Part shown: positions 8,099 to 12,658 of the stretch, piece after piece | Layout: each line of letters begins with the position of its first letter | Numbering within the stretch: position 1 is the first letter of the stretch | DNA from: JANMZR01 sp031383555 | GTDB lineage: Bacteria; Bacteroidota; Bacteroidia; Cytophagales; Spirosomataceae | Assembly: GCA_031383555.1 (NCBI GenBank) | Contig: JANMZR010000451.1 | Coordinates: 1-12,658, forward strand | DNA: 12,658 nt | Direction: 5' to 3' | Position numbers and translations under genes: made by a program | The notes under the pieces: model-generated | The model's database searches: none | Told to the model about the DNA's origin: nothing | The model's input: the letters and a program-made list of their open reading frames with translations, nothing else

Positions 8099-8134
8099 AA
8101 AAAAACCCTTTTCCAGCATAATTGGGAAAGGGTT
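8099..8134 (-). terminator. Attenuator terminator (segments 3:4) upstream of leuA
   Basis: On the minus strand the stem AACCCTTTCCC (8134-8124) pairs with GGAAAAGGGTT (8114-8104) around a 9-base loop. One A-C mismatch interrupts it. A run of seven T follows in the transcript, encoded by the plus-strand A tract at 8099-8105. It lies 137 bases after the leuB stop is passed and ends 82 bases before leuA, on the downstream side of a leader peptide, so it is placed to stop transcription before leuA rather than only to end leuB. Confidence 0.85.
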
Positions 8135-8165
8135 CATTTTAATATTTTTACAATATTCCCTTTCC
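8125..8165 (-). promoter_or_regulatory. Antiterminator (segments 2:3) of the leuA attenuator
   Basis: In the minus-strand transcript GGAAAGGG (8165-8158) is perfectly complementary to CCCTTTCC (8132-8125), which is the 5' arm of the terminator, so the two structures exclude each other. The enclosed sequence contains two AATATT copies that pair with each other around GTAAA and extend the hairpin. Segment 2 begins two bases after the leader stop codon, so a ribosome at that stop would cover it. Segment 2 can also pair with the leader's Leu-codon region (CTTC 8181-8178 with GAAG 8168-8165, and CCT 8185-8183 with AGG 8161-8159) as a 1:2 pause hairpin. Confidence 0.78.
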
Positions 8166-8166
8166 T

Positions 8167-8229
8167 TCAGAGGCCCAGAAGCAGGCTTTCTAAAATTGAA
8201 TTGGCTAATATTGAATTATTATCTTTCAT
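8167..8229 (-). CDS. Leucine-rich leader peptide of the leuA attenuator
   Basis: A 20-codon frame starts at ATG 8229 and reads MKDNNSILAN then SILESLLLGL before TGA. Six of 20 residues are Leu and two are Ile. The last codons are CTG CTT CTG GGC CTC TGA (8184-8167); CTG and CTC look uncommon beside the TTA/TTG/CTT bias of neighbouring genes. As in the leu leaders of enteric bacteria, the Leu codons are the sensor: a ribosome short of Leu-tRNA stalls there, freeing the segment after the stop codon to form the antiterminator, while a ribosome that reaches TGA masks that segment and lets the terminator form. The frame lies 14-18 bases after a good promoter. It is too short to call from coding statistics; the call rests on content plus position. 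Functionally this would be a leuL-type leader. Confidence 0.8.
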   Translation of the reverse strand: MKDNNSILANSILESLLLGL

Positions 8230-8246
8230 CTAAATTTTTCTAATTA

Positions 8247-8276
8247 CAAATTTAGTAGAATAATTTTCAACGCAAA
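8247..8276 (-). promoter_or_regulatory. Promoter of the leuA leader transcript
   Basis: On the minus strand a -33 TTTG (8276-8273) and a -7 TAAATTTG (8254-8247, exact TAnnTTTG) are 18 bases apart. Transcription would begin near 8240, about 10-14 bases before the leader peptide ATG. It separates leuA from the upstream leu genes. The rest of the 350-base leuB-leuA gap is accounted for by the leader, the antiterminator and terminator, and an 82-base AT-rich untranslated stretch before leuA. Confidence 0.65.
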
Positions 8277-8366
8277 ATATAATTGAAAGTTTTACAAATT
8301 AATCAGTAAACTTATTCGAAAAGTTATATTTTTCTAAAAATTATCTTATTCAATATCAGCCTATTA

Positions 8367-9437
8367 TCAAATACGCTTCAATATTTCTTCACCCATTGCA
8401 ACCGTACCTAGTATCTTTTCAGTAGGAGTTTTTGCAGAGGCAATATCACGGCAACGGAAACCTGCTTTTAATACTGCATCTACGGCTGCAATAATTGCAT
8501 CAGATTCAGCTTTTAAACCAAAAGAAATATCCAAAAGCAATGCTGCTGAAAGTACTGAGGCCAATGGATTTGCCAAACCTTTACCAGCAATATCGTGTGC
8601 TGAACCGTGGATGGGCTCATATACTCCAGTACTATCTCCCACTGAAGCCGAAGCCAACATTCCCATAGAGCCCGCAATTTGTGAGGCTTCGTCGGTAAGG
8701 ATATCCCCAAAAAGGTTGCCAGTAACAACCACATCAAATTGCTTTGGGTCTTTGATGAGCATCATTGCACATGAATCTACAAATTGATGTGTTACCTCCA
8801 CCTCAGGGTAGTCTTTGGCTACTTCAAGTACTGTTTCACGCCATAAACGACTGCTTTCCAACACATTAGCTTTATCAACAGACATTAGTTTTTTACCACG
8901 AGTCATGGCTGCATCAAATGCTTTACGGGCAATTCGCTCCACTTCATATTTTGAATAAATCATGGTATCGTATGCAGTATTTCCGCCGTCAATCCGCTCT
9001 CTTTTTCCAAAATAAACATCGCCTGTCAGCTCCCTAAAGAACAGAATATCAGCGCCTTTTAATATCTCAGGCTTAATACTTGAGGCTTCTAAAAGCTCAT
9101 CAAAAAGCTTTATTGGACGAAGATTAGCATACAAACCAAGCTCTTTGCGCATCCTTAAAAGGCCTTGCTCTGGCCGTACTTTTGCTGATGGGTCATTGTC
9201 ATATTTGGCATGACCAACTGCGCCAAAAAGAATAGCATCTGCGGCTCGCATTTTTACTAAAGTTTCTTCAGGCAAAGGATCACCGGTGGCTTCAATGGCC
9301 ACATGGCCAATTAAGGCTTCATCGTAAGTGAATTCATGGCCAAATTTAGCTGCGATTTTTTCTAAAACTTGCTTACCAATTGTGGTAACTTCTTGCCCAA
9401 TTCCATCGCCTGGGACTACTAATATGTGTTTTTTCAT
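8367..9437 (-). CDS. leuB: 3-isopropylmalate dehydrogenase
   Basis: LeuB oxidatively decarboxylates 3-isopropylmalate with NAD+ to give 2-oxoisocaproate. The same enzyme type turns 3-methylmalate into 2-oxobutyrate in the citramalate pathway. The 356 residues from ATG 9437 match the family length and begin VVPGDGIGQE. Further motifs are HAKYDND then VRPEQGLLRMRKELGLYANLRP, the REL-T-G-D-V-Y-F-G block, DTMIYSKYEVERIARKAF, SVDKANVLESSRLWRE with the catalytic Lys, and the metal/NAD region GNLFGDILTDEASQIAGS to VYEPIHGSAHDIAGKGLANP. Upstream in-frame starts up to 9500 would add a non-conserved tail made of the 8-bp repeat array, so 9437 was preferred. It follows the four-helix-bundle gene in the same direction and probably shares the leuCD-cimA transcript. 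Confidence 0.96.
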   Translation of the reverse strand: MKKHILVVPGDGIGQEVTTIGKQVLEKIAAKFGHEFTYDEALIGHVAIEATGDPLPEETLVKMRAADAILFGAVGHAKYDNDPSAKVRPEQGLLRMRKELGLYANLRPIKLFDELLEASSIKPEILKGADILFFRELTGDVYFGKRERIDGGNTAYDTMIYSKYEVERIARKAFDAAMTRGKKLMSVDKANVLESSRLWRETVLEVAKDYPEVEVTHQFVDSCAMMLIKDPKQFDVVVTGNLFGDILTDEASQIAGSMGMLASASVGDSTGVYEPIHGSAHDIAGKGLANPLASVLSAALLLDISFGLKAESDAIIAAVDAVLKAGFRCRDIASAKTPTEKILGTVAMGEEILKRI

Positions 9438-9455
9438 TTTTTTGTATTTGAGAGC

Positions 9456-9487
9456 CAAAGTAACAAAGTTTCTAAGTGACAAAGAAG
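9456..9487. repeat. 8-bp-period array (CAAAGTNA-like) before leuB
   Basis: On the plus strand four consecutive octamers, CAAAGTAA, CAAAGTTT, CTAAGTGA and CAAAGAAG, lie 18 bases upstream of the leuB start. The array is the inverted counterpart of the one at 9952-9986, and 20 of 25 bases match when 9460-9484 is aligned with the reverse complement of 9962-9986. Confidence 0.65.
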
Positions 9488-9529
9488 TCATTTTCATCAA
9501 ACATTAACTTTGATTTTATCAATTTAATA

Positions 9530-9895
9530 TTATTTGTCTTTTAATTTTGATTGAAAACTAGAAATCATTCTTTCTATTTCTCTACTTTTTTCATAAATCT
9601 CATTGAAGTCATTTTCCTTTAAAAATTTCAGATTAAAACTAATTTCAATTTGAGTTTGTAATTCGAAAAGGGAACCCAATGAAATATTCAAAAATCTGTT
9701 AAACTCTAATTTGGAATTTCTTCCAAAACCTTCTGCAATGTTGCTTGCTATTGAAATAGCTGATCTTCTTATTTGACTGGTTAGACAATATTGCTCATTT
9801 TGAGGGAAATTTGATGATTCTTTATAAATTTCAGTAATTAATAACATTGATTTTTGCCAAATTAACAGGTCACGGAAAGTATTGACTTTAGACAT
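9530..9895 (-). CDS. Four-helix-bundle protein of the S23 / 23S rRNA IVP family
   Basis: The 121-residue protein shows the family signature: F-R-D-L-L-I-W-Q-K near the N-terminus, then FPQNEQYCLTSQIRRSAISI, SNIAEGFGR, and a gSLfELqtQIEI-type helix, giving four amphipathic helices. The family (TIGR02436/PF05635 type) was first seen encoded in intervening sequences of 23S rRNA genes, but occurs as solitary genes scattered through Bacteroidota genomes. The molecular function is not known; I assign none. It is odd here: it sits between cimA and leuB inside a biosynthetic cluster, in the same direction, with an 8-bp-period array on each side in inverted orientation, which suggests insertion as a unit. 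ATG 9895 gives the conserved N-terminus; the leader is A-rich. Confidence 0.9.
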   Translation of the reverse strand: MSKVNTFRDLLIWQKSMLLITEIYKESSNFPQNEQYCLTSQIRRSAISIASNIAEGFGRNSKLEFNRFLNISLGSLFELQTQIEISFNLKFLKENDFNEIYEKSREIERMISSFQSKLKDK

Positions 9896-9951
9896 ACATT
9901 TTTTTTAATTAATTTTTAACTTTTATACATCTAACTTTTTGCTTTAATGTC

Positions 9952-9986
9952 CACTTTGTGACTTTGGCACTTTGGTTCTTTGTTAC
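9952..9986. repeat. 8-bp-period array (NACTTTGN) after cimA
   Basis: On the plus strand CTTTG recurs at 9954, 9962, 9970 and 9978, a period of exactly 8, in the contexts CACTTTGT, GACTTTGG, CACTTTGG and TTCTTTGT. It ends six bases from the cimA stop and shares a perfect 9-base inverted match (CTTTGTTAC at 9978-9986, GTAACAAAG at 9460-9468) with the array before leuB. Confidence 0.65.
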
Positions 9987-9991
9987 TCATT

Positions 9992-11506
9992 CTACAAAAT
10001 ATTCAACATTTTAAAAGTAGCCTGAATAGCTGAAACGGTTTGATCAGAGTCTAAACCTCTAGTTTTTACTTCTTTTCCGTTTATTTCCCAGGTGATAATA
10101 GTTTCACAAAGGGCGTCCGTTTTGCCTCCAGGAGGTATGCGTACCGTATAATCTGTGAGCATTGGTAGTTCAATTTTCTTTTTTTGAAATACCTTTTTTA
10201 AGGCATTCATAAAAGCGTCATATTGGCCATCACCTTGGGCGCTTTCCTCAAATAGCTCATTTCCAATTTTTACTTGTAAAGTTGAAGAAGGCTGCAAGTT
10301 TTTGGAATGGGTAAGTACATAATTTACAATTTGTACTTTATCAGCAATGGTTTCAGAATCAAGTACATCCGAAATAATATAAGGTAAATCTTCCTTAGTA
10401 ACTATCTGCTTTTTATCTCCCAAATCAATAATACGTTCCGTAACTTTTTTTAAGTCAATTGGTGATAAAGTAATGCCTATTTCAGCCAAATTTTTCTCAA
10501 TATTAGCTTTACCTGAGGTTTTTCCGAGTGCATATTGGCGCAGGCGACCAAAGCGTTCTGGCATCAAATCGTTATAATAGAGATTGTTTTTATTGTCGCC
10601 ATCGGCATGGATTCCAGCAGTTTGTGTAAATACATTTTCTCCAACTATTGGCTTATTTACAGGAATCCTGAATCCAGAAAAAGTTTCGACAATTTTACTA
10701 ACCGTATAAAGTGAATTTTCAGAAATTGAAGTTGTTAAATCTGGGAAAAAGTCGTTGATTACTGCCACTGTGCTCGCAAAAGGTGCATTACCTGTGCGTT
10801 CGCCCATTCCATTTACAGTCAAGTGTAAGCCGTGTATCCCCGCATATAAGGCCTCCATTACATTGGCAACGGATACATCATAATCATTGTGCGCATGAAA
10901 GTCGAAATGCGTATCAGGATACCTTTTTATGATTGAATCTAAGAATTTGAAAGTTTCCCGAGGAGTTAATACACCCAAAGTATCAGGCAATAAAACCCGC
11001 TCAATTGGCTGTTTTGTAAGAAAATCTAGATATTGGAAAACATACTCTGGAGAATTGCGCATACCGTTGGACCAGTCTTCCAAATATACATTTACCTTTA
11101 TTCCTTTTGAAATAGCAAGATTGATTACCATCTCAATTTCAGCAAAATGCTGTTCGGGAGACTTTTTTAATTGATGAGTAAGGTGATTTAAAGAACCTTT
11201 TGTAAGCAAATTCATCACTTTGGCGCCAGCCTCAATCATCCAATTGACTGATGTTTCGCCATCAACAAATGTTAGTACCTCTATTTTATCTAAATGACCA
11301 TTGGCTTTAGCCCATTCAGCGATACGTTTTACAGCTTGAAACTCGCCATCAGATACTCGAGCAGACGCCACTTCTAATCGATCCACCATCAGTTCGGTGA
11401 TTAACATTTGGGCAATAGTCAACTTTTCAGAGGCTGAAAAACTGACTCCACTCATTTGCTCTCCATCCCGAAGGGTGGTGTCCATAATTTCTATTTTTCT
11501 TTTCAT
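9992..11506 (-). CDS. cimA: (R)-citramalate synthase-like enzyme with C-terminal regulatory domain
   Basis: A DRE-TIM metallolyase-family synthase of 504 residues: DTTLRDGEQMSG (Arg13/Asp14), NVYLEDWSNG, LPDTLGV (Thr176), FHAHNDYD (His204/His206) and NGMGERTGN, then a LeuA-dimer regulatory domain (about 375-504) containing RIPPGGKTDAL and DSDQTV. From memory, the Leptospira interrogans citramalate synthase recognises pyruvate through Leu81, Leu104 and Tyr144. The equivalents here are Leu78, Leu101 and Tyr141, with the same 3-residue offset as the other active-site residues. This favours pyruvate plus acetyl-CoA to citramalate, the threonine-independent start of isoleucine synthesis, over a second isopropylmalate synthase. 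LeuCD and LeuB can carry the product to 2-oxobutyrate. The regulatory domain suggests allosteric control, by isoleucine in characterised relatives. Start 11506 was chosen over a GTG at 11542, whose extension is repeat-like. Confidence 0.85.
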   Translation of the reverse strand: MKRKIEIMDTTLRDGEQMSGVSFSASEKLTIAQMLITELMVDRLEVASARVSDGEFQAVKRIAEWAKANGHLDKIEVLTFVDGETSVNWMIEAGAKVMNLLTKGSLNHLTHQLKKSPEQHFAEIEMVINLAISKGIKVNVYLEDWSNGMRNSPEYVFQYLDFLTKQPIERVLLPDTLGVLTPRETFKFLDSIIKRYPDTHFDFHAHNDYDVSVANVMEALYAGIHGLHLTVNGMGERTGNAPFASTVAVINDFFPDLTTSISENSLYTVSKIVETFSGFRIPVNKPIVGENVFTQTAGIHADGDNKNNLYYNDLMPERFGRLRQYALGKTSGKANIEKNLAEIGITLSPIDLKKVTERIIDLGDKKQIVTKEDLPYIISDVLDSETIADKVQIVNYVLTHSKNLQPSSTLQVKIGNELFEESAQGDGQYDAFMNALKKVFQKKKIELPMLTDYTVRIPPGGKTDALCETIITWEINGKEVKTRGLDSDQTVSAIQATFKMLNIL

Positions 11507-11560
11507 CGGCAAGGAGGGATTAGGCAAAGAGGCAAATAGCACTTTACTATACCATTGCTT

Positions 11561-12157
11561 TTAATAAAGGCTTTTCTCTGCAAATTCTTTGATTTCGACT
11601 TTCATGGCTTGCAGGTAATCAATATCATCAAAGCCATTAATCATATTGTGCTTTTTATATCCATTTATTGGAAAACTTTCCGATTCGCCTGATGCTAAAA
11701 TAGTTACCTTTTGCTCTAAAAGGTTTACTTCAAACTCCGCATTGGGATTTGCTTCTATCGCTAAGAATATTTTATCTAAAAATGCCTCTGAAACTGTTAC
11801 TGGTAAAATACCGATATTCAATGAGTTACCCTTAAAAATATCAGCGAAAAAGCTAGAAATTACACATCGGAAACCATAATCATAAATGGCCCAAGCGGCA
11901 TGCTCACGGCTAGAGCCTGAGCCAAAGTTCTTTCCACCCACCAATATTTTCCCCGAATAAATTGAATTATTCAACACAAAATCTTGCTTCGGCGAATCAT
12001 CACTATTATATCGCCAATCTCGAAATAGGTTATCTCCAAAGCCTTCCCGTTTTGTAGCTTTTAGAAAGCGAGCTGGAATTATTTGATCAGTATCTACGTT
12101 TTCGATTGGCATCGGAACTGCAGTGCTTTTTAGGATTGTGAATTTATCGTATGCCAT
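11561..12157 (-). CDS. leuD: 3-isopropylmalate dehydratase small subunit
   Basis: LeuD pairs with LeuC to isomerise 2-isopropylmalate to 3-isopropylmalate; in some organisms the pair also acts on citramalate. From ATG 12157 it is 198 residues, normal for the family. Visible motifs are VDTDQIIPARFL near the N-terminus, GKNFGSGSSREHAAWAIYDY with the conserved GSGSSREHA substrate loop, the SSFFADIFKGNSLNIGILPV strand region, and a C-terminal YKKHNMINGFDDIDY. An upstream in-frame start at 12184 would add nine Asn/Lys-rich residues from the A-rich leader and is less likely. It lies 54 bases before cimA and 182 bases after leuC, a wide gap for subunits of one enzyme. Confidence 0.96.
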   Translation of the reverse strand: MAYDKFTILKSTAVPMPIENVDTDQIIPARFLKATKREGFGDNLFRDWRYNSDDSPKQDFVLNNSIYSGKILVGGKNFGSGSSREHAAWAIYDYGFRCVISSFFADIFKGNSLNIGILPVTVSEAFLDKIFLAIEANPNAEFEVNLLEQKVTILASGESESFPINGYKKHNMINGFDDIDYLQAMKVEIKEFAEKSLY

Positions 12158-12202
12158 TTTGTTGTTGTTTTTGTTTAATAACAAAGGGTTAAAATAGAAT
12201 CG

Positions 12203-12227
12203 TCGAACTGCCTGCGAGAAGGTTCAA
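12203..12227 (-). other. Imperfect hairpin in the leuC-leuD spacer
   Basis: In the minus-strand transcript TTGAAC (12227-12222) pairs with GTTCGA (12208-12203), including one G-U pair, with a further CCT/AGG pairing possible inside the loop. The wobble pairs only on this strand. No T tract follows in the leu direction, so it is not a terminator. Confidence 0.4.
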
Positions 12228-12239
12228 CTTGGTTTTTTG

Positions 12240-12260
12240 ATAGCACAATTATTGTGTTAT
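12240..12260. promoter_or_regulatory. 21-bp dyad, possible operator, in the leuC-leuD spacer
   Basis: Half sites ATAGCACAAT (12240-12249) and ATTGTGTTAT (12251-12260) are symmetric about T12250 with one mismatch in ten. The size and odd-centred symmetry suit a dimeric regulator, or the dyad may form an AT-rich RNA hairpin. The binding factor is unknown. Confidence 0.4.
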
Positions 12261-12290
12261 TGGCATCTCAAGAAAGTTTGTGTGGGTAAA

Positions 12291-12320
12291 GCCTCCTAAC
12301 CCCCAGAAGGGGAATTTGCT
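12291..12320. repeat. REP-like palindrome after leuC
   Basis: CCCC (12301-12304) and GGGG (12309-12312) form a short hairpin with loop AGAA, preceded by GCCTCCTAAC. The combination resembles short GC-rich palindromic elements scattered between genes in Bacteroidota. Only one copy is visible here, so the repeat status is from general familiarity and not shown by this window. Confidence 0.4.
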
Positions 12321-12339
12321 CAGATTTGTCCATATTGAG

Positions 12340-12658
12340 CTAATTCATCAGTGTTCTCGGGTCTGTAACCACCCCTGTTACCGCTGCCGCTGCTGCTACC
12401 AATGGGCTTGCCAAAAGTGTGCGTGCACCTGGGCCTTGGCGTCCTTCAAAATTACGGTTAGAAGTACTCACAGCATATTTGCCAGCAGGAACTTTATCAT
12501 CATTCATTGCCAAGCATGCTGAGCACCCTGGCTGACGAAGTGCAAAACCTGCTTTATTTAATATATCCAAAATACCTTCTTCTTTTATTTGACTTTCAAC
12601 AATATGTGAGCCAGGCACCAACCAAGCGGTAATGTTATCGGCTTTTTTGCGGCCTTTT
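12340..12658 (-). CDS. leuC: 3-isopropylmalate dehydratase large subunit, C-terminal part
   Basis: The frame is open to the window edge, so this is only the last 105 or so residues; the gene starts beyond 12658. The sequence KGRKKADNITAWLVPGS, then PGCSACLAMNDDKVPAG, STSNRNFEGRQGPGARTLLASP and AAAAAVTGVVTDPR is the canonical LeuC C-terminus. The CSAC pair supplies two of the three cysteines that hold the [4Fe-4S] cluster; the third lies outside the window. LeuC with LeuD forms the cytoplasmic isopropylmalate isomerase. It is the first visible gene of the minus-strand cluster; genes for LeuA- or Ilv-type steps could precede it but cannot be seen. Confidence 0.96.
   Translation of the reverse strand, partial: KGRKKADNITAWLVPGSHIVESQIKEEGILDILNKAGFALRQPGCSACLAMNDDKVPAGKYAVSTSNRNFEGRQGPGARTLLASPLVAAAAAVTGVVTDPRTLMN

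Noticed and set aside
8048..8137. A second small frame (29 codons, starting MNPFPIMLEK) overlapping the attenuator terminator
   Set aside because: Its start lies within the loop before segment 3 and its codons are those of the terminator stem. Translation here would block the hairpin, and it has no amino-acid bias linked to leucine.
8017..8366. T-box or leucine-binding riboswitch upstream of leuA
   Set aside because: No T-box consensus or specifier stem is seen, and the leader is only about 140 bases long from the promoter to the T tract. The Leu-codon leader explains the terminator fully.
9438..9500. Longer N-terminus for LeuB
   Set aside because: The added 21 residues translate the 8-bp repeat array and do not match the family, whose N-terminus is the KKHILVVPGDGIG strand.
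9456..9986. CRISPR-like array made of the octamer blocks
   Set aside because: Units are 8 bases with no spacers and only about four copies per block, and they flank a protein gene; no cas genes are visible.
11512..11517. AGGAGG close to the cimA start, like a strong Shine-Dalgarno site
   Set aside because: It is on the plus strand while cimA is on the minus strand. The mRNA carries CCTCCT there, so it cannot be its ribosome binding site.
12280..12522. An open plus-strand frame opposite the leuC end with several cysteines
   Set aside because: It is the antisense shadow of the conserved LeuC C-terminus, and its Cys-rich look comes from the complement of Ala/Gly-rich codons.

Overview
The window is AT-rich and looks like a chromosomal segment of a Bacteroidota bacterium, most likely of the Cytophagales type. 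The grounds are Bacteroidota-style promoter elements (TAnnTTTG at -7, TTG or TTTG at -33), A-rich leaders in place of strong Shine-Dalgarno sites, a GSCFA-domain gene, a sugar-dehydrogenase/PKD/cytochrome c fusion, and a leuC-leuD-cimA-leuB gene order. I cannot name a genus.

Plus strand, 1-6609: the 3' part of a secreted-type multidomain dehydrogenase/cytochrome protein ends in a strong terminator. It is followed by a GSCFA-family hydrolase-like gene, an Mrp/ApbC-type Fe-S carrier ATPase, a small NifU C-terminal-domain protein, and an unusually long D-Ala-D-Ala-ligase-like ATP-grasp protein. The Mrp and NifU-like genes form a small Fe-S maturation cluster.

Minus strand, 12658-6877: a branched-chain amino acid cluster reads leuC (3' end only), leuD, a citramalate-synthase-like gene (cimA), a four-helix-bundle (S23/IVP) gene, leuB and leuA. 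LeuC, LeuD and LeuB can serve both leucine synthesis and the citramalate route to 2-oxobutyrate (isoleucine). LeuA serves leucine only.

The main discovery is in the 350-base gap between leuB and leuA. It holds a promoter, a 20-codon leader peptide with six Leu codons (CTG CTT CTG GGC CTC TGA at its end), an antiterminator segment directly after the stop codon, and a mutually exclusive intrinsic terminator 82 bases before leuA. This is the architecture of a classical ribosome-mediated leucine attenuator. It governs leuA alone, so leucine could shut off its own committed step without starving the shared LeuCD/LeuB enzymes. LeuA lacks the C-terminal allosteric domain, whereas CimA has one.

Secondary points: the four-helix-bundle gene inside the leu cluster is bracketed by inverted 8-bp-period arrays. 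The leuC-leuD spacer is unusually long and rich in dyads. Mrp lacks the usual CxxC. The ligase-like protein carries an insertion, a C-terminal extension and an Asp in place of a metal-binding Glu.
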